DNA of 64,000 nt from Ciona savignyi. Its lineage: Eukaryota > Chordata > Ascidiacea > Phlebobranchia > Cionidae. The position numbers and the translations under genes are program-made. The notes beneath the pieces are model-generated. The model did no database searches and was not told the origin of the DNA. It saw nothing but the letters and a program-made list of their open reading frames with translations. Positions 48,365-60,075 of this stretch are shown here, piece after piece. Numbering within the stretch: position 1 is the first letter of the stretch; every line of letters begins with the position of its first letter. Location of the stretch: NCBI GenBank assembly GCA_000149265.1, contig CH003367.1, forward strand, positions 62,001-126,000, written 5' to 3'.

Positions 48365-48650
48365 TGGCTGCATAGCTTAAATGGTTAGGCCATATAGCAC
48401 AAACCTTCTGCCGAAGAATTGATGGAGTCGAAACCAGTTGCTTTATTGCTTACTTGCGTGTATGGGCAAAACATGTAGCGATCGGCCATCAACAAAACAC
48501 AATAAATTAATAAGTTCTATTAAAACTGAAGCAACGTCTTAATCATTTATCAGCACACTGCTATATAGTGTCATTAACCCGTTCATCTAACTCGTGTCGC
48601 ACCTTCTTTTCCGTGCATTTTCCCATTCACGTCGACAAAAATGATGCATA
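48365..48650 (+). repeat. Heavily degraded SINE
   Basis: Order of weak matches: AGCTTAAATGGTTAGGC (head), GAGTCGAAACCAGTTGC (B-box region), GTATGGGCAAAACATG, TTAATAAGTTCTATT, and TTTTCCCATTCACG near the end. A second fragment of the same family (CCTTGGGCAATGAACTTTG, CAGCAGATTAATTGG) lies at about 48890-49000. Confidence 0.45.
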
Positions 48651-49509
48651 TCGAATCTCCAACGTCCATAAATAGCCTAACTCAGTGACGTTATCGAGTA
48701 AAATATTAGTATAAAATCAATTTATTATTTTGATTCCAAAAATTAAGCAGCCTAGGGCTGTCGCAAATAAAGTTGATTTTAGCACAAGGTAAAAGGTTCG
48801 ACAATAAACCAGTTTAAGCTCCATCCGTATATGCGTTCTCAGTAAGTCGTCTTCTCCGTCTTTCCCAAAAAGATTTGAAAACGAAGTTAACCGCTAGCTA
48901 ATTGGTATATGTCCTTGGGCAATGAACTTTGTGGACTTTGCCTAAAGACAGCAGATTAATTGGTTAAACTTAAACAGGAGCAACGCTTGAATTAACACAC
49001 CAAAAATAGCTCTACGCAAAAGAAATGCTTTGGTATCCTAGTATAGGTAATGCAAGAATGGTCCGTATAATAACGCTTGCTGTATTATCCCACTACCGCG
49101 GACATGAAATCGAAAGTAATCCGCCTAATCCGCCATCCTAAAGATCTACTAAACCCACAGGTTTTACGATTTACGATATATTTTTAATTATTAGCTCAAT
49201 TGGCCTTAAACGCAAACGAGATTCCAACACGCAATAAATGACGTAACACCATATGGTCGTCTGGCGACAACCTATTGTAAACATGAAAATAAGAGTGCTA
49301 ACTCTACATATTATCGTTACCAGCGTGTTCCGTAGATAAATCGACTAATATGTCTAAATGGAAGAAAGCTCTTCTGTTACCTTTGGAAGCGTTGTACATG
49401 CCAGTAAATCTAATAATTGCCTAAAACCCTACATCAGTAGGTATAAGTTTTACTGCAAGAATAGTGTGCGCCTTGTTTAGTGTACCATACCACTTGGGAT
49501 TATCCGTAT

Positions 49510-49740
49510 TAAGTGTTTTGCCACAAAAAAACACATTTTATTACTTCAAATATATATATCTTGTCCACACTTTAACAATTCTGACACACGACCGTATACA
49601 ACAATTTATAACGTAAAAGGGTATGTGAAGGACAAGTGTGAACTCAACATGACCACAAAAATATCAACATTTTTCGAGGGTTTGTGCTCTGCCAACTGTG
49701 CTGAGCCGGCCCAATACATAATGTATTCTCATGTTCTAGA
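49510..49740 (+). pseudogene. Decayed duplicate of APMAP exon 4 and its upstream intron
   Basis: The DNA around 49640-49705 (CTCAACATGACCACAAAA, TATCAACA, GGTTTGTGCTCTGCCAA) matches APMAP exon 4 at 43739-43797 (CTCAACATGGCCACAAAG, TATCAACA, GGTTTGTGCTCTGCCAA). The codons read LNMTTK-IST and EGLCSAN against LNMATKKLST and GGLCSAN. Similarity seems to extend into intron sequence upstream (CCGTATT-A-GTGTTTT-CCAC near 49508 versus 43666). This favours a genomic duplication over a retrocopy. Gaps, an altered acceptor and loss of downstream coding similarity make it non-functional. Confidence 0.72.
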
Positions 49741-50218
49741 TGATACGGTTCCATGAAAGCTAATAAAATGAGCCTTTTTAAACATGGAAAAACATTTTTT
49801 AACCAAAAGCGTCCAATAACAATCGTCGAAATAACAAAAGAACGTACTGGGATGAAGCATCAAAACAGAGGAAAGTAGTTCCACATGCAATGATTTGGGC
49901 AGAAACAAGCTTTTAAATTTTTCATCCAAATGCCATTATTGGAATTGTAACAGTGTGTAATTGCTAACAGATAAATATCGCATTATATTGCACATGGTTC
50001 AATCAATATAGATCAAATTTGCCAATGGTTTTTTCGGTCTTAGTTTTGAACCCAATATGGACTTATTGCTAAGACTATCTTTTGTATGTAAGTCGGTATA
50101 TATGTATCGATTGCGTTAACTGTTTCGCCACTCGGTCGTACTGAATTGTACCAATAGTACACGCGCAAGTACCGGTAGGTTTATACTCTCTGTTATAGTT
50201 AAACGACCGTACACAAAC

Positions 50219-51525
50219 TTAACGGTTTTGGAAAATGTGCCTGAATGGGAATAGCATGGTTTGATACTCTGAAAAACAAGCGACTAAACAAATAACATTA
50301 ATAAACATGCTTGCGTCGTGCCACAGAAATTGATACGATATTACACTGCCTGGAGTCAACCATAAGAGGAGTACTGCAATAATAGTTGCAGAAATGACAT
50401 CAGAAACCACGCAGATGAATCCTAATATCATCCAGCGTCTCATTCGTTTTTTTAGTCTTTTCGACTTGTTCTTGGCCTGATTATTTTGTAACGGCAGCTC
50501 TGAGCATTGAATTGAAGTTTCGCCATTATCTGTTTGACTGCAGATTTGCTTTTGTGTAGTGGTTGACATTTTTTCTCTTGCTGCCGCACTTGCTTGCTTT
50601 TCCCTGCGATTCTTGATATACAGTGGCTTCAGGTAGAGATAAATTAAAGCGCCCTGCAGAAAATGAATAATAATTGACATATGTAATACGTTGGTAGAGC
50701 GATGGGTGATGAATTTTGTCGGAAGACATCGTATAACATCTTATGATATTGGGCTAGGCTACCAGTAACGTGCAAGGGCGGACAGTAGCCAGTTTCAACA
50801 ACGAAAAAAACAAATTAGAGATTATCGATAAAACACACACTACAAAAGCACATGCAACCTGCATACAGACAACCTAACGAATGTAAAGAACTGTTTCAGT
50901 TAAATTAGATACGCCCTTTATATCTATACTAACTTACCTGTATAATTGAATAACTGAAGGCAACTCCTATAAATGGGACTTGATCTACGAATGGTCTTTG
51001 CTTGACTAAACATACTCCGTTTTGTGCTTCGTATAATTTGCCATTGAACTGAAATCCCAGCATAATTAGAGGGTTTATTACTAAAAGAAACAGCACAACC
51101 CAAGTCAGAATGCCCATAAACTTAGTGCGTAAATGATGTAAGGCCGGTTTGGCGTAAAAGGTTTTCTGTCGGAGCCATAGGAACACATACGTAAATGTCA
51201 CTTGCAAGTTGAAAATGGTCGACTTTAAGCACATCGTCACAAAACATGCAACGTCACTTGCACCGGAAAAGTCCAACACGAACTGTTGTAGTATCTCATG
51301 CAGCATGGATACAAGGGCAGCCATTATACAAAGCACCCTTAATTGAAATCCAGTTTTTGCTTTATTGGGTGCAAACAGCTCATAAGCAACTAATGCCAAT
51401 AATACATAGAAATCCGCAATGAAAAATACCGAAGAAACAACCCGGTATGATGTTAAAAGTGCTACGTCCAGCATAACATTTTTAGTAATGTTGGGTTCGG
51501 TAAAGTTTGAACTATTGAAAACCAT
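50219..51525 (-). CDS. Orphan seven-helix membrane protein A (GPCR-like topology)
   Basis: Two exons, 51525-50938 and 50653-50219, phase 0, 1023 nt, 340 residues. Start 51525 follows an acceptor-like TTTTAG and aligns with the paralogue at 54175-55714. The short N-terminus has three N-glycosylation sequons (N4, N7, N12). Seven hydrophobic helices follow: VFFIADFYVLLALVAYEL; LCIMAALVSMLHEIL; TFTYVFLWLRQ; ILTWVVLFLLVINPLIMLG; VPFIGVAFSYSIIQGALIYL; GFICVVSDVISATIIAVLLL; MFINVICLVACF. A cysteine before helix 3 (DVACF) and one in the next outer loop (NGVC) recall the class A receptor disulfide. The helix 3 end is LWLRQ, not DRY. The loop between helices 5 and 6 is long and basic. No known subfamily recognised, so ligand and role are unknown. 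Confidence 0.75.
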
Positions 51526-54174
51526 CTTGACGAACCTAAAAATAGCATTGTTATAATAATACCAATGTTTCAACTGTCATTTCGAGCCACACTGATGGCT
51601 TGGCTACTGACAACGTAGACTGTGCCAAAAAGGAAGGATAGCTAAAATTATGTATAATATATGACTTTCTTGAACTAGCGTAATAATGTATAACTATTTT
51701 ATGGAATTTTAATCAGTAAAAATTAAAATATAAAACTCAAAACAAATCCATATTTACACAAAATAAACAAGAGTGCAAATAATTCTCATACAGATGACTA
51801 AAAGAAACGAGATCTCGAGTATAGAAGTAACGAGAGGTCAAATCGAAGATATACTACAAGTATTTAACGTGCATACTCCAAAGGTAGGTTTAAAATTCGT
51901 TAAACTGTAAGATTTCCTTATATAAGCCAAATAAGGTTATGAGCAAGTCAACTGCGCTATACTCTTTGCACTATCTGTATGCCTATAAGGTATTTTCTCT
52001 GTGAATAGAACTGTATTTCTTAAAGTACCGCATTTTGGGACATCCAATATTCCTGTGGTCTAAACGTAAAACAGAACTTCCTTCGTGATAAATATTTAAA
52101 ATACTTCGCAACACAGACAACCACTTTATATCATGGCATAAACACTGAGTTTGAATTAAGCCAATGGCATTTACATCCATCATTACAAAAAATGCAGGTA
52201 CAAGTTAGATAAAAGAACTACCTTACAACTGACCTAAATCAAAACAATTGTGTTACTGTTATTAATTTGACACCTCAGCTTCTCTATTATATTGTAATGC
52301 ACGCTTTTTTTATCTTTGATGCAAGTGTGTGTGCTAGTACAAATAAGTTTAGCGGATGTTTTCTACGTCATCTTAAATCACGTCTGCTGTGTGCCTGACG
52401 TAACAGTTAAATGACAATCAACAACATGTTTAGTATCACTGTAGAATTAGACACATGAAAACACAAGAACAGTCTCATTAATATTCACACCGTCGTTCAT
52501 TTAAAAAGGCTCAGTTCTTGAATTGTGCAAACCAGCCTTTGGCGTTCAGCTCACCACATAATGTGTCGATGCGGTTTGTTGCTCATACAAACCAAGCGTG
52601 AAGTAAATTATACAATCTCGCATTTCAGCTTAATTTGTGGTTTAGTCTGATGCGCTTAAAGCAACATTGCCATGTATATCCTGACAGCGGTACGAGCAAG
52701 CCTGGTAAAGCACAATATACTTTAACTGCTCGCTTATTGAAACAAACTTCCTAGACATAACGCTGTTAACGTTAAAAAAACAAATATTTAGCACACGCCT
52801 CTACGACACTTACCGCATATTAAGCAATATCATGTAAAATAATTTACCAATGTTAATACTTGGGATGAAAAACTCCAGCCTTAAAACAACACAAAAACTT
52901 AAGAAATGCCTTAAAAGACCTATGTATTGTGCTAAGACTGCGAACACACGGTTATTACAGTAACTTCCTAAATCCTACTAGAGTTATTTTTAAAGGTGAT
53001 CGCGAGTTAATTCAACGGATTTTGACCTTCCCTTACGTGTTCGCAAAATTTTCAAAGGATTGTCCCTGTGAACCTTATCTTACGTTTTACCATTCCCAGG
53101 GATAAAACATAAGATGCAATCAATTTATTTAGAACTAGAAATGGTCAAATCTGCTCCACTGTCTTTAATATACTTTGCCTTGATTAGAACGAGTCATTTG
53201 AACAGGATTTTACAAATTCACGCATATTTCTATAGAATCTGTAGACTTTTCTCCTGCTATGTTTTAGTAAACCTGTGTATTATGCTGCGGGGCCTAATTC
53301 ACTCCTTTGGAAATCCAGAAATTCTAATAGCTTTATTGATTTTTTATATACTACTTTATAATAAAACATAGAAATGTGTAAACCTGAAGAAAGTACTTAT
53401 ACTCAAATAAGTCGTAACCTTTAATTGATATAATGATAACTAATATATAAGTTACATGAAGTGTGTATTTAAATCAACCTATACGCAAAGTACGTGTCCA
53501 AGGTTCCGTATCAAATCATAGTATACCACACAAGTTTATAATGATTTAATACTTTTAGTATACTATGATTAATCAATTAAAGCATCATTTAACCAAAAAA
53601 CTAATAAAAATAATTTTAATAATATATTAGGTCCTCGTACTTTAATAAATTAGTAACTCTGAAAATAAATTCTAATTTGGTGTCTTTGCTACAATCCTTC
53701 ATAACAAAAGCCTTTTAGCCAAAATTGTATGTTGCCTATATTGGAGTTTTAATTAAAACGACTAATTGTATTTCCCTTCGCTTCCATTTCCACAATTGTG
53801 GTAAACCAATGCTTAAATTTATCCCATTTTTACCAATCGCGTTTCTGGAAATGAGTATAGCCAATATCCATCATGAAGACAATTTGATAAATCTGGGTTC
53901 TGTATTTCGTCCTGTTACGCGTATCCACATACAAATTGTGGGTGATTTCTGGAAAAACAGATTACATTTATAAATCCATGGTACGTCATCGTTAACCACA
54001 CAGTGGTTTCGCCAACGAGCTAATTCTGTGATGGTTAGGTGACCTTATCACAGAGCAGGAAGTTTATCGTTCGATGAGTCAATATGTATTTATACGATTG
54101 GTTCTTACTCCACATATTTTAAAAATTATTTAAGGCGAAATTAAAAGGTCGTGGCACTAAACGCCGTAGCCACC
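51526..54174. other. Spacer between the two seven-helix genes
   Basis: No gene supported. A 13-bp perfect inverted repeat with a 31-bp loop lies at 53514-53570 (AATCATAGTATAC and its complement). Open frames at 53114-53371 and 53725-53973 show no motif or splice context. Confidence 0.4.
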
Positions 54175-55714
54175 TCATTCTCTATTACAAATTAATTTAA
54201 ATGGGAAAAACATATGTTTGTACACTGAAAAGCAAGCGATCATGCATACCACATTAATAAACATACTAGCATCGTGATATAGAAACATGTAAGAGATTAC
54301 ACTCGCGGGTGTATACTGCAACAGAAATACTGCAATAATGGTAGCACAAATAATGTCCGAGATAATGCATATAAGTCCTAGAAGAAGCCACCGTTGAATG
54401 CGATCTTCTAAAGTAATGCTGGAATAGCCAGGCGGCGTGCTATTGGTCGGTTCCGAACTACTACCAGTACTTCTTTGACCCATACGTGGTGATCCCGACG
54501 AATACGATGAGAGTTTGGCAACTAATTTTTTCTTTACAGAGTTGCTTTCAGCGTCGTGAGATATTGTTCTCCTCGAATATGAGGGTTGCTTCTGAAAACG
54601 ATTCTTGTACAGCGGATTCAAGTACAAATACACCATGGCGGCCTAAGGAATAAAAGTCATTTAGAAATACAGTGGAACCCCGCTTGAAGACCACCTCGAT
54701 AACACGACCAACTCTTAATCGGGACCACTTCAGTGCCGTCCAAAATAATTTTCTATGGTAGTGCATTGCATTTTGACTCGCTTAACGTGTGGTTTCCGGA
54801 TTGTAAATATGGTTAATTTGTGATGTTACAATCATATTCAAAACCATTCACTCGATTAAGCCGACATTTCTTAAGTTTCTTCTCGTACAGGAGCGGCGAA
54901 TATTAAATATTTATTAAAGCATGTCGGATAGGATATTTATGTATTTATAAATGTAGAAGGGCTGCAATGGTCAGATTACTATCGTCATGTTACCGATATA
55001 GTAGTTTTACTATTTTGTACTAAAATTGGGGACACGTTAATTTACCGAATAAGTGTTTTACCCTTCATGACATAAATTAAGGCTGTTTGTATTTTAGTAA
55101 AAATACTAATCTATGACATAAGGACTTACCTGTATAAAGGTGTAGCTGAATACAATAAATATATACGGCAGCTGTTTCTCTATACTTTGATGAAGCACCA
55201 CACATGTGTTTTGGCATACGGTGTACAATTGACCGTGCCATTGTAAGCCGAGCATAAATATTGGGTTGACAATCAACAAGATCATTACAGTCCACGTAAG
55301 AAATTTGGTAGTTTTGGTGGGCAAGTGGCTTAAAGCTGGATTGCTGTAAAGAATTCTTTGTCGTACCCACAGAAAGCCGTACGTTGCACTCACTTGCATG
55401 TTATACAAACTTGATTTTAAACACATAGCCACAAAGCAAGCCGTGTCGTTCTGTGAAGAGCCATCTAGAATGAACTGCTGCAATACCTCGTGACTTAGTG
55501 CAAAAATGACAGCAACGATGCACAGAGCACGAAGTCGGATTCCGTAAGACCCTTTGTTAGCTGAAAAAATCTCGTAAACTATAAGCGAAACTAGCAAGTA
55601 GCTGTCTGCAACTGTGAATGTAGAGGCAGTCGTTCGGTACACAAGTTTGACCGTCGACGAGACTGGCGTGAGTTTCCCTTCAAGTAGAGTGCAATTGAAA
55701 GGTTGCAATGGCAT
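54175..55714 (-). CDS. Orphan seven-helix membrane protein B (paralogue of A)
   Basis: Exons 55714-55130 and 54642-54175, phase 0, 1053 nt, 350 residues. The single intron is at the same protein position as in gene A, after FIQ/IIQ in helix 5. Helices align one to one. The most conserved stretch is CFVAMCLKSSLYNMQV through FLWVRQ, against CFVTMCLKSTIFNLQV through FLWLRQ in A. The cysteine before helix 3 and the loop cysteine (NTCVV) are kept. So are DRIQRWLLLGLICIISDIICATIIAVFLL in helix 6 and FLYHDASMFINVVCMIACFSVY in helix 7. The N-terminal sequon is N7-C-T. The cytosolic loop 5-6 is Ser/Thr-rich here. Clear tandem duplication; function unknown. The overlapping plus-strand frame at 55708-56181 is not supported as a gene. 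Confidence 0.75.
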
Positions 55715-56827
55715 TTTTCATGGAATTCGATTCTATACAAATGACATTACCATTTACTATACCAAATCCGTACTTCTTTTTACAGTTATCTTGCCTAATA
55801 TATATCAAAATCTATATTCTTAAGAACGTTATTCCGCAGGAACAAAAAAACAAGGTCGTTAAAACACGTCATTTTATTATAGAATACACACTAAGCTTAC
55901 AGTTTAACCAAGTCGCGCTAATACAATTACCCCCTATGATCTTTACAGACATGATTAACGTATTTGGTCTCGCCTGGATGACTCTATGGCGAGATATACA
56001 TACAACACACATCACGCCTTTTCGCATATTTGCAGTCTGGGGTACAAAACAATACGGTCTTCTCAAACAGATTTCCCTTTTTAAATATGGTTTATGTACT
56101 TGGCTTTTCTTATCTGTGAGGCAACTTGTCCAAAACTTGTTTTCCAAACTGACAAACATTTCTAAAATATTTCCTGACTAAAAACTCTTAAACGCACTTT
56201 TAATGAAAGAGCACAGTGAAATTGTTGTTGGTTGTTCACTTTGTGAAGATGCTAAAACCGAACAGTACGTGTAATGACTAACAACACATTGTCTTAAGCA
56301 TAGGATATCATTGCTTCGTCCTGATAAACACTCTGGCAGTGACGTTTTTCTCAAGCGAATTCGTAGAACTTCACGCTTGTTAATTTTACACCTGTTTGTT
56401 CGTAGCAACAACTCGTTAACCCTAAATTCAAGCGGAGATCAGGGAATGATCATTATGTTTTATTACTGTTTTGGCGAAAGAAAAACGTTCTTTCTGAACT
56501 GCATTTTGTACAAAATATACAAACTTTATAAAAATTGACTAGTGGAATAGCAAATGGCAAATTACACCTCCGAAAATGCTTCAAACGTTTTAATTAATCT
56601 CAGAGGATTATTAGAAATATATTTTGGCTAAGTTAAATTACAGATAAGTGCAAAGTTGGAACTGTAGTCATCATCAGCTGCGCCAAAGCTTCATAAATAG
56701 ATTGGCTTCATATAAGCATGTACATGGCATGGAGAAACGATAAACAAGTGATTCCCAGACTAGAAAAACAGGTTACAATGGTCGGTTTGTGTACATAATA
56801 TATGAAAAAACACCATTGTGCTGGGAA
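55715..56827. other. Gap between seven-helix gene B and the CREB3-like gene
   Basis: Would hold the promoter of the seven-helix gene B and the 3' untranslated region of the CREB3-like gene. No further gene seen. Confidence 0.4.
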
Positions 56828-59800
56828 TTATATTTCATCCCTGTGGCTTAAGTTGGACTGCGTTTCTACAAAACTGCTTTTTCGCAATGTGGGTTTTTGA
56901 TCCGCGTCGACTTCTGATTTGACAACACGATTGTTTGTTCCAGTGTCCTGGGACGATGGTTGAGGCGCTTGGAGTTTGGGAGATGCACGATGGACTGATG
57001 CAGCTTCTTGATCGCTACTAGAGCCTACATCTGCATCTTTTAGGTTTCTGGAACTTGAATTGTGAGCAGTGTCGTTCTCATGCTGTACTTCTATGCTCGG
57101 GTCAGCAAAATATTTCTGAAAATTAGAAAATATGGTTTGTTATTTGAAATGAAACTTAAAAGTCTGAAGTTTAAATTAAGCAATAATGCTCGAGGTAAAC
57201 TTATCTAGACAAAAATAAAAGGTGTTCTTTTTATTCAGATATCTGTTGATTTTTAACTAATCAATTGAACCAAGAAACCAAATCAAAGGTTTTAGACTTT
57301 TTAGTTACTTAATTTTACAGACTCAATGTCAAAAAAGTAAAGTGATCACTTACATTTGCATCATTCTGTAGGACTTCTGATTTTGGGTGAAGAGCTGGAT
57401 TGTATGGCTGAATTAATGAATTCAATGGTTCGACAACTGTAAACCCATTCTCTTCGGCTTTATGTTCTAATATTTTCCGCGTTCGGTGGCCTTCCGGTAT
57501 GTTTAAAAGACTGTCTTCGTTTGGATCAATGCTGAAAGGCCCGTAGCTAGGTGCAATGAATAGTCCAAAGGAAAGGATCATGACCTGTTGGAAATATTAA
57601 ATTACAAATAGAATTTGGGACGTTAGGAAATGTAAGATGCAAGACTTTAATATTATGAGCATTCTACTACACCTAACTATGAAAATGAAAATCCCTGCTG
57701 TGTCGTAGCGTAGAGCAGCAGTTGGGGCTTCATGCCAACGTTCGTCGGTTTTAATAGAAAAAACGAGGCAGAATTATTTGCATACAACGTACCATAACAC
57801 ATGTTGTGGCTTGTGTGGTCTTGCTGCTGTTCTTCTTCACCACATCATGGATTTGCCTTAGCTGTTCCAGTAAGGTGCTGTTCTGGTTTTCAAGTTGCTT
57901 CACTCGTTTGGATAATGCTTCATTTAGATCTGTGCATTTCTTTACACGAGCTTCAAGTCCGCCGACGTAATCCTTCTTTTTCTGTCGGCTTGCCATTGCT
58001 GATTTCTGCAAAATAAAGTCAATTTAGTTTAAAAACGCAATTCATAATGCTTGTTTTTTTTCTGTTTGTATTAAGTTAGATCTGGTGAATCTAGAAATTA
58101 TATAGCAATGACAGTTGTTTGAAGCGAATAATTTTGTAAGCTAGTTTGCTTTCTTGAAACTTTAAACTAATCCTAAGAACTACTGCCAAAACTCTTTAAT
58201 ACTCAGTGTTTATTTCTGGTATATATACAAAGTGCAATTTTGGCTTACTTTGTTTCGAATTTTCCGTCTGACTTTCTTCAAAACCCTTTCTTCATATTTG
58301 GTAAGGGGAAGATCAGTTGGGATGGTCACTTGCTCTTCTTTTAAAAGTTTCTTCTCTTCAACTAAAAATAAAACGAATTAGAATGAAGCTAAACCATCCA
58401 CATGAACAGTTTCGGTATGATAAAATCATGTTGGCCTGCAAACTTCCAGTAAAATAAGGAAGAGAGCTATTCACCTGTTAATACTAGTGGTTTGAAATTT
58501 GGAAGCAAGTTACTGGCAGAAGTGTCCGTTGATGAAGCTTCCATGTTTATTGTGGTCGAGGTCGTTCCATAGATATCGCTGCTGCTGCCAGAATGGATTG
58601 AAGAGCTGTCACAGTCTCCGCTATAACGCTTCTGACGGTAGTTTTCGTATGGATCTGCACCTATATCAGTGAGATCAAGTGTGACGCTTAATGGTGATGT
58701 GTCATTGAGCGCCTGGAAGGTTCCCTTGTTTATCTGCTCAATTTCAAAGTCGGAAAAGTCGAACTCGAATGGTTCGTTGTGGCCCAGATGAGGGTCTGGT
58801 GGATCTTGATCCAAAGTAAGCTTGTCGTATTCTGTCTCATTTTTTGGTGAACTGTAAGGTAAGAAAGGTAATTAAGCAAAACTAAGCAAACCAGTAAAAC
58901 TAAAAAGATATTTAAGCAAAAGTAATTGCTTGAAAGCTAAAAATCAGATATAAAGTTAACCAGTAAAAAGTAAGTACAAATTAAGTGTAAACAGAAACTT
59001 TAATCAAATCATATTTTTTGTTTATTTGGCTGTAGCATTTAACACCAACAATAAAAAAGGAGACAAAAACCATCAAATAATTAGCATATAAATCAGAGAA
59101 GAGAAAAGGCAACAACTATTATCAAAATAGAGAAGAGAAAAGGCAACAACTATTATCAAAAAATAAAGAGAGAAGAGAAAAAGCAATAACTAGTATCAAA
59201 AAAGAGCCACAATAGACCAATGATTATTAATTAAACAATGTCTATGTAATTAACTGTACACTAGTATTATTTTTTTAAGAGGAAAACAATGATTTCTTCT
59301 AGTACAGTAAATATTAAGTTTTAACTATAGTCTATATACATATGTTGTTACCTGCTTACTGAGGAGACACCACTGTCACTGAGTGGTGCTGGAGAGCAGC
59401 ATTTCATTGAGTAATCATGGTCTGTTTGAACCAATTTCGCATTTACACCTTTTTTAGCGGCAATGGCTACTGCTTCGGTCTACAAAATACGAATATGTTT
59501 TAAAGAATATGAATAGGCAAAGTATACATTTGGGCTGAATCATAATACTATAGAAATATAACATTGGTGTAACCATCAAATACGGTTCCTGATAATAAAA
59601 GAATCAATGTCGCTTGCATTAAATGCTAGAGTATAAACTTGTTGTTCATCCAGTCATACAAAAGTGTAAATAAATGCTTACATAATTTGCATCTATTACA
59701 ATAGTGAAACACAAAACTTTACAGTTATATGCTTGGATTCCACGTAAAGGACATAATATGCATGAGACACACAACCAATAAAGCATGTTATTAGTACCCA

Positions 59801-60075
59801 GTATGTCGTACTATACAGTCACATCTTACCTGGAGAGTGTTTGCTGTTGTGGGCATCACATAAATTCCAGGATTTGGACTTTCTACGGAGGTCAAGTTAA
59901 GGAACTCATCAATAAAGTCATTTTCTCTCGGGACTTGCTTGTGACCAGACATGTAGTTTTGTTCACAGAGTTGAGACGATTGTCCAAGAAGACCATTGAT
60001 GTCGCAGTAATCCATGTTACTCAGTTCCGAGGCAAATTCATCATCAGGAAAGGGCAAAGTCAGCACAGAATCCAT
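56828..60075 (-). CDS. CREB3L: CREB3-like ER-membrane bZIP transcription factor
   Basis: OASIS/CREB3 factors sit in the ER membrane and are released by Golgi S1P/S2P cleavage to enter the nucleus (family knowledge). Exons: 60075-59830, 59479-59352, 58851-58475, 58361-58249, 58005-57793, 57584-57354, 57115-56828. They total 1596 nt, 531 residues, in frame. The acidic N-terminal activation part includes [13 protein letters not shown]. The bZIP has the family box [20 protein letters not shown] just before basic region [20 protein letters not shown] (from 289), then a leucine zipper to about 345. One membrane helix follows at about 355-372 ([17 protein letters not shown]). A luminal RKIL at 395-398 fits the S1P RxxL pattern. 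The rest is a Ser-rich luminal tail. The pattern is closest to CREB3L3/L4 by eye. A noncoding first exon probably ends at 60470. Confidence 0.93.
59095..59206. repeat. Tandem repeat, three copies, in CREB3L intron 2
   Basis: Three adjacent copies of about 34-39 bp containing AGAGAAGAGAAAAGGCAA and CTATTATCAAAA. The third is more diverged. Confidence 0.75.

Larger units (their letters stand above)
45717..50218. other. Spacer between APMAP and the seven-helix genes
   Basis: Contains a hAT MITE (46117), a small open frame (47124), old SINE pieces (about 48365-48650 and 48890-49000) and a decayed APMAP exon 4 copy (49510). Otherwise AT-rich with no gene supported. Confidence 0.45.

Noticed and set aside
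55708..56181. A 157-residue plus-strand frame starting inside seven-helix gene B
   Set aside because: Overlaps the start of a well-supported gene on the other strand, shows no motif, and is AT-driven.
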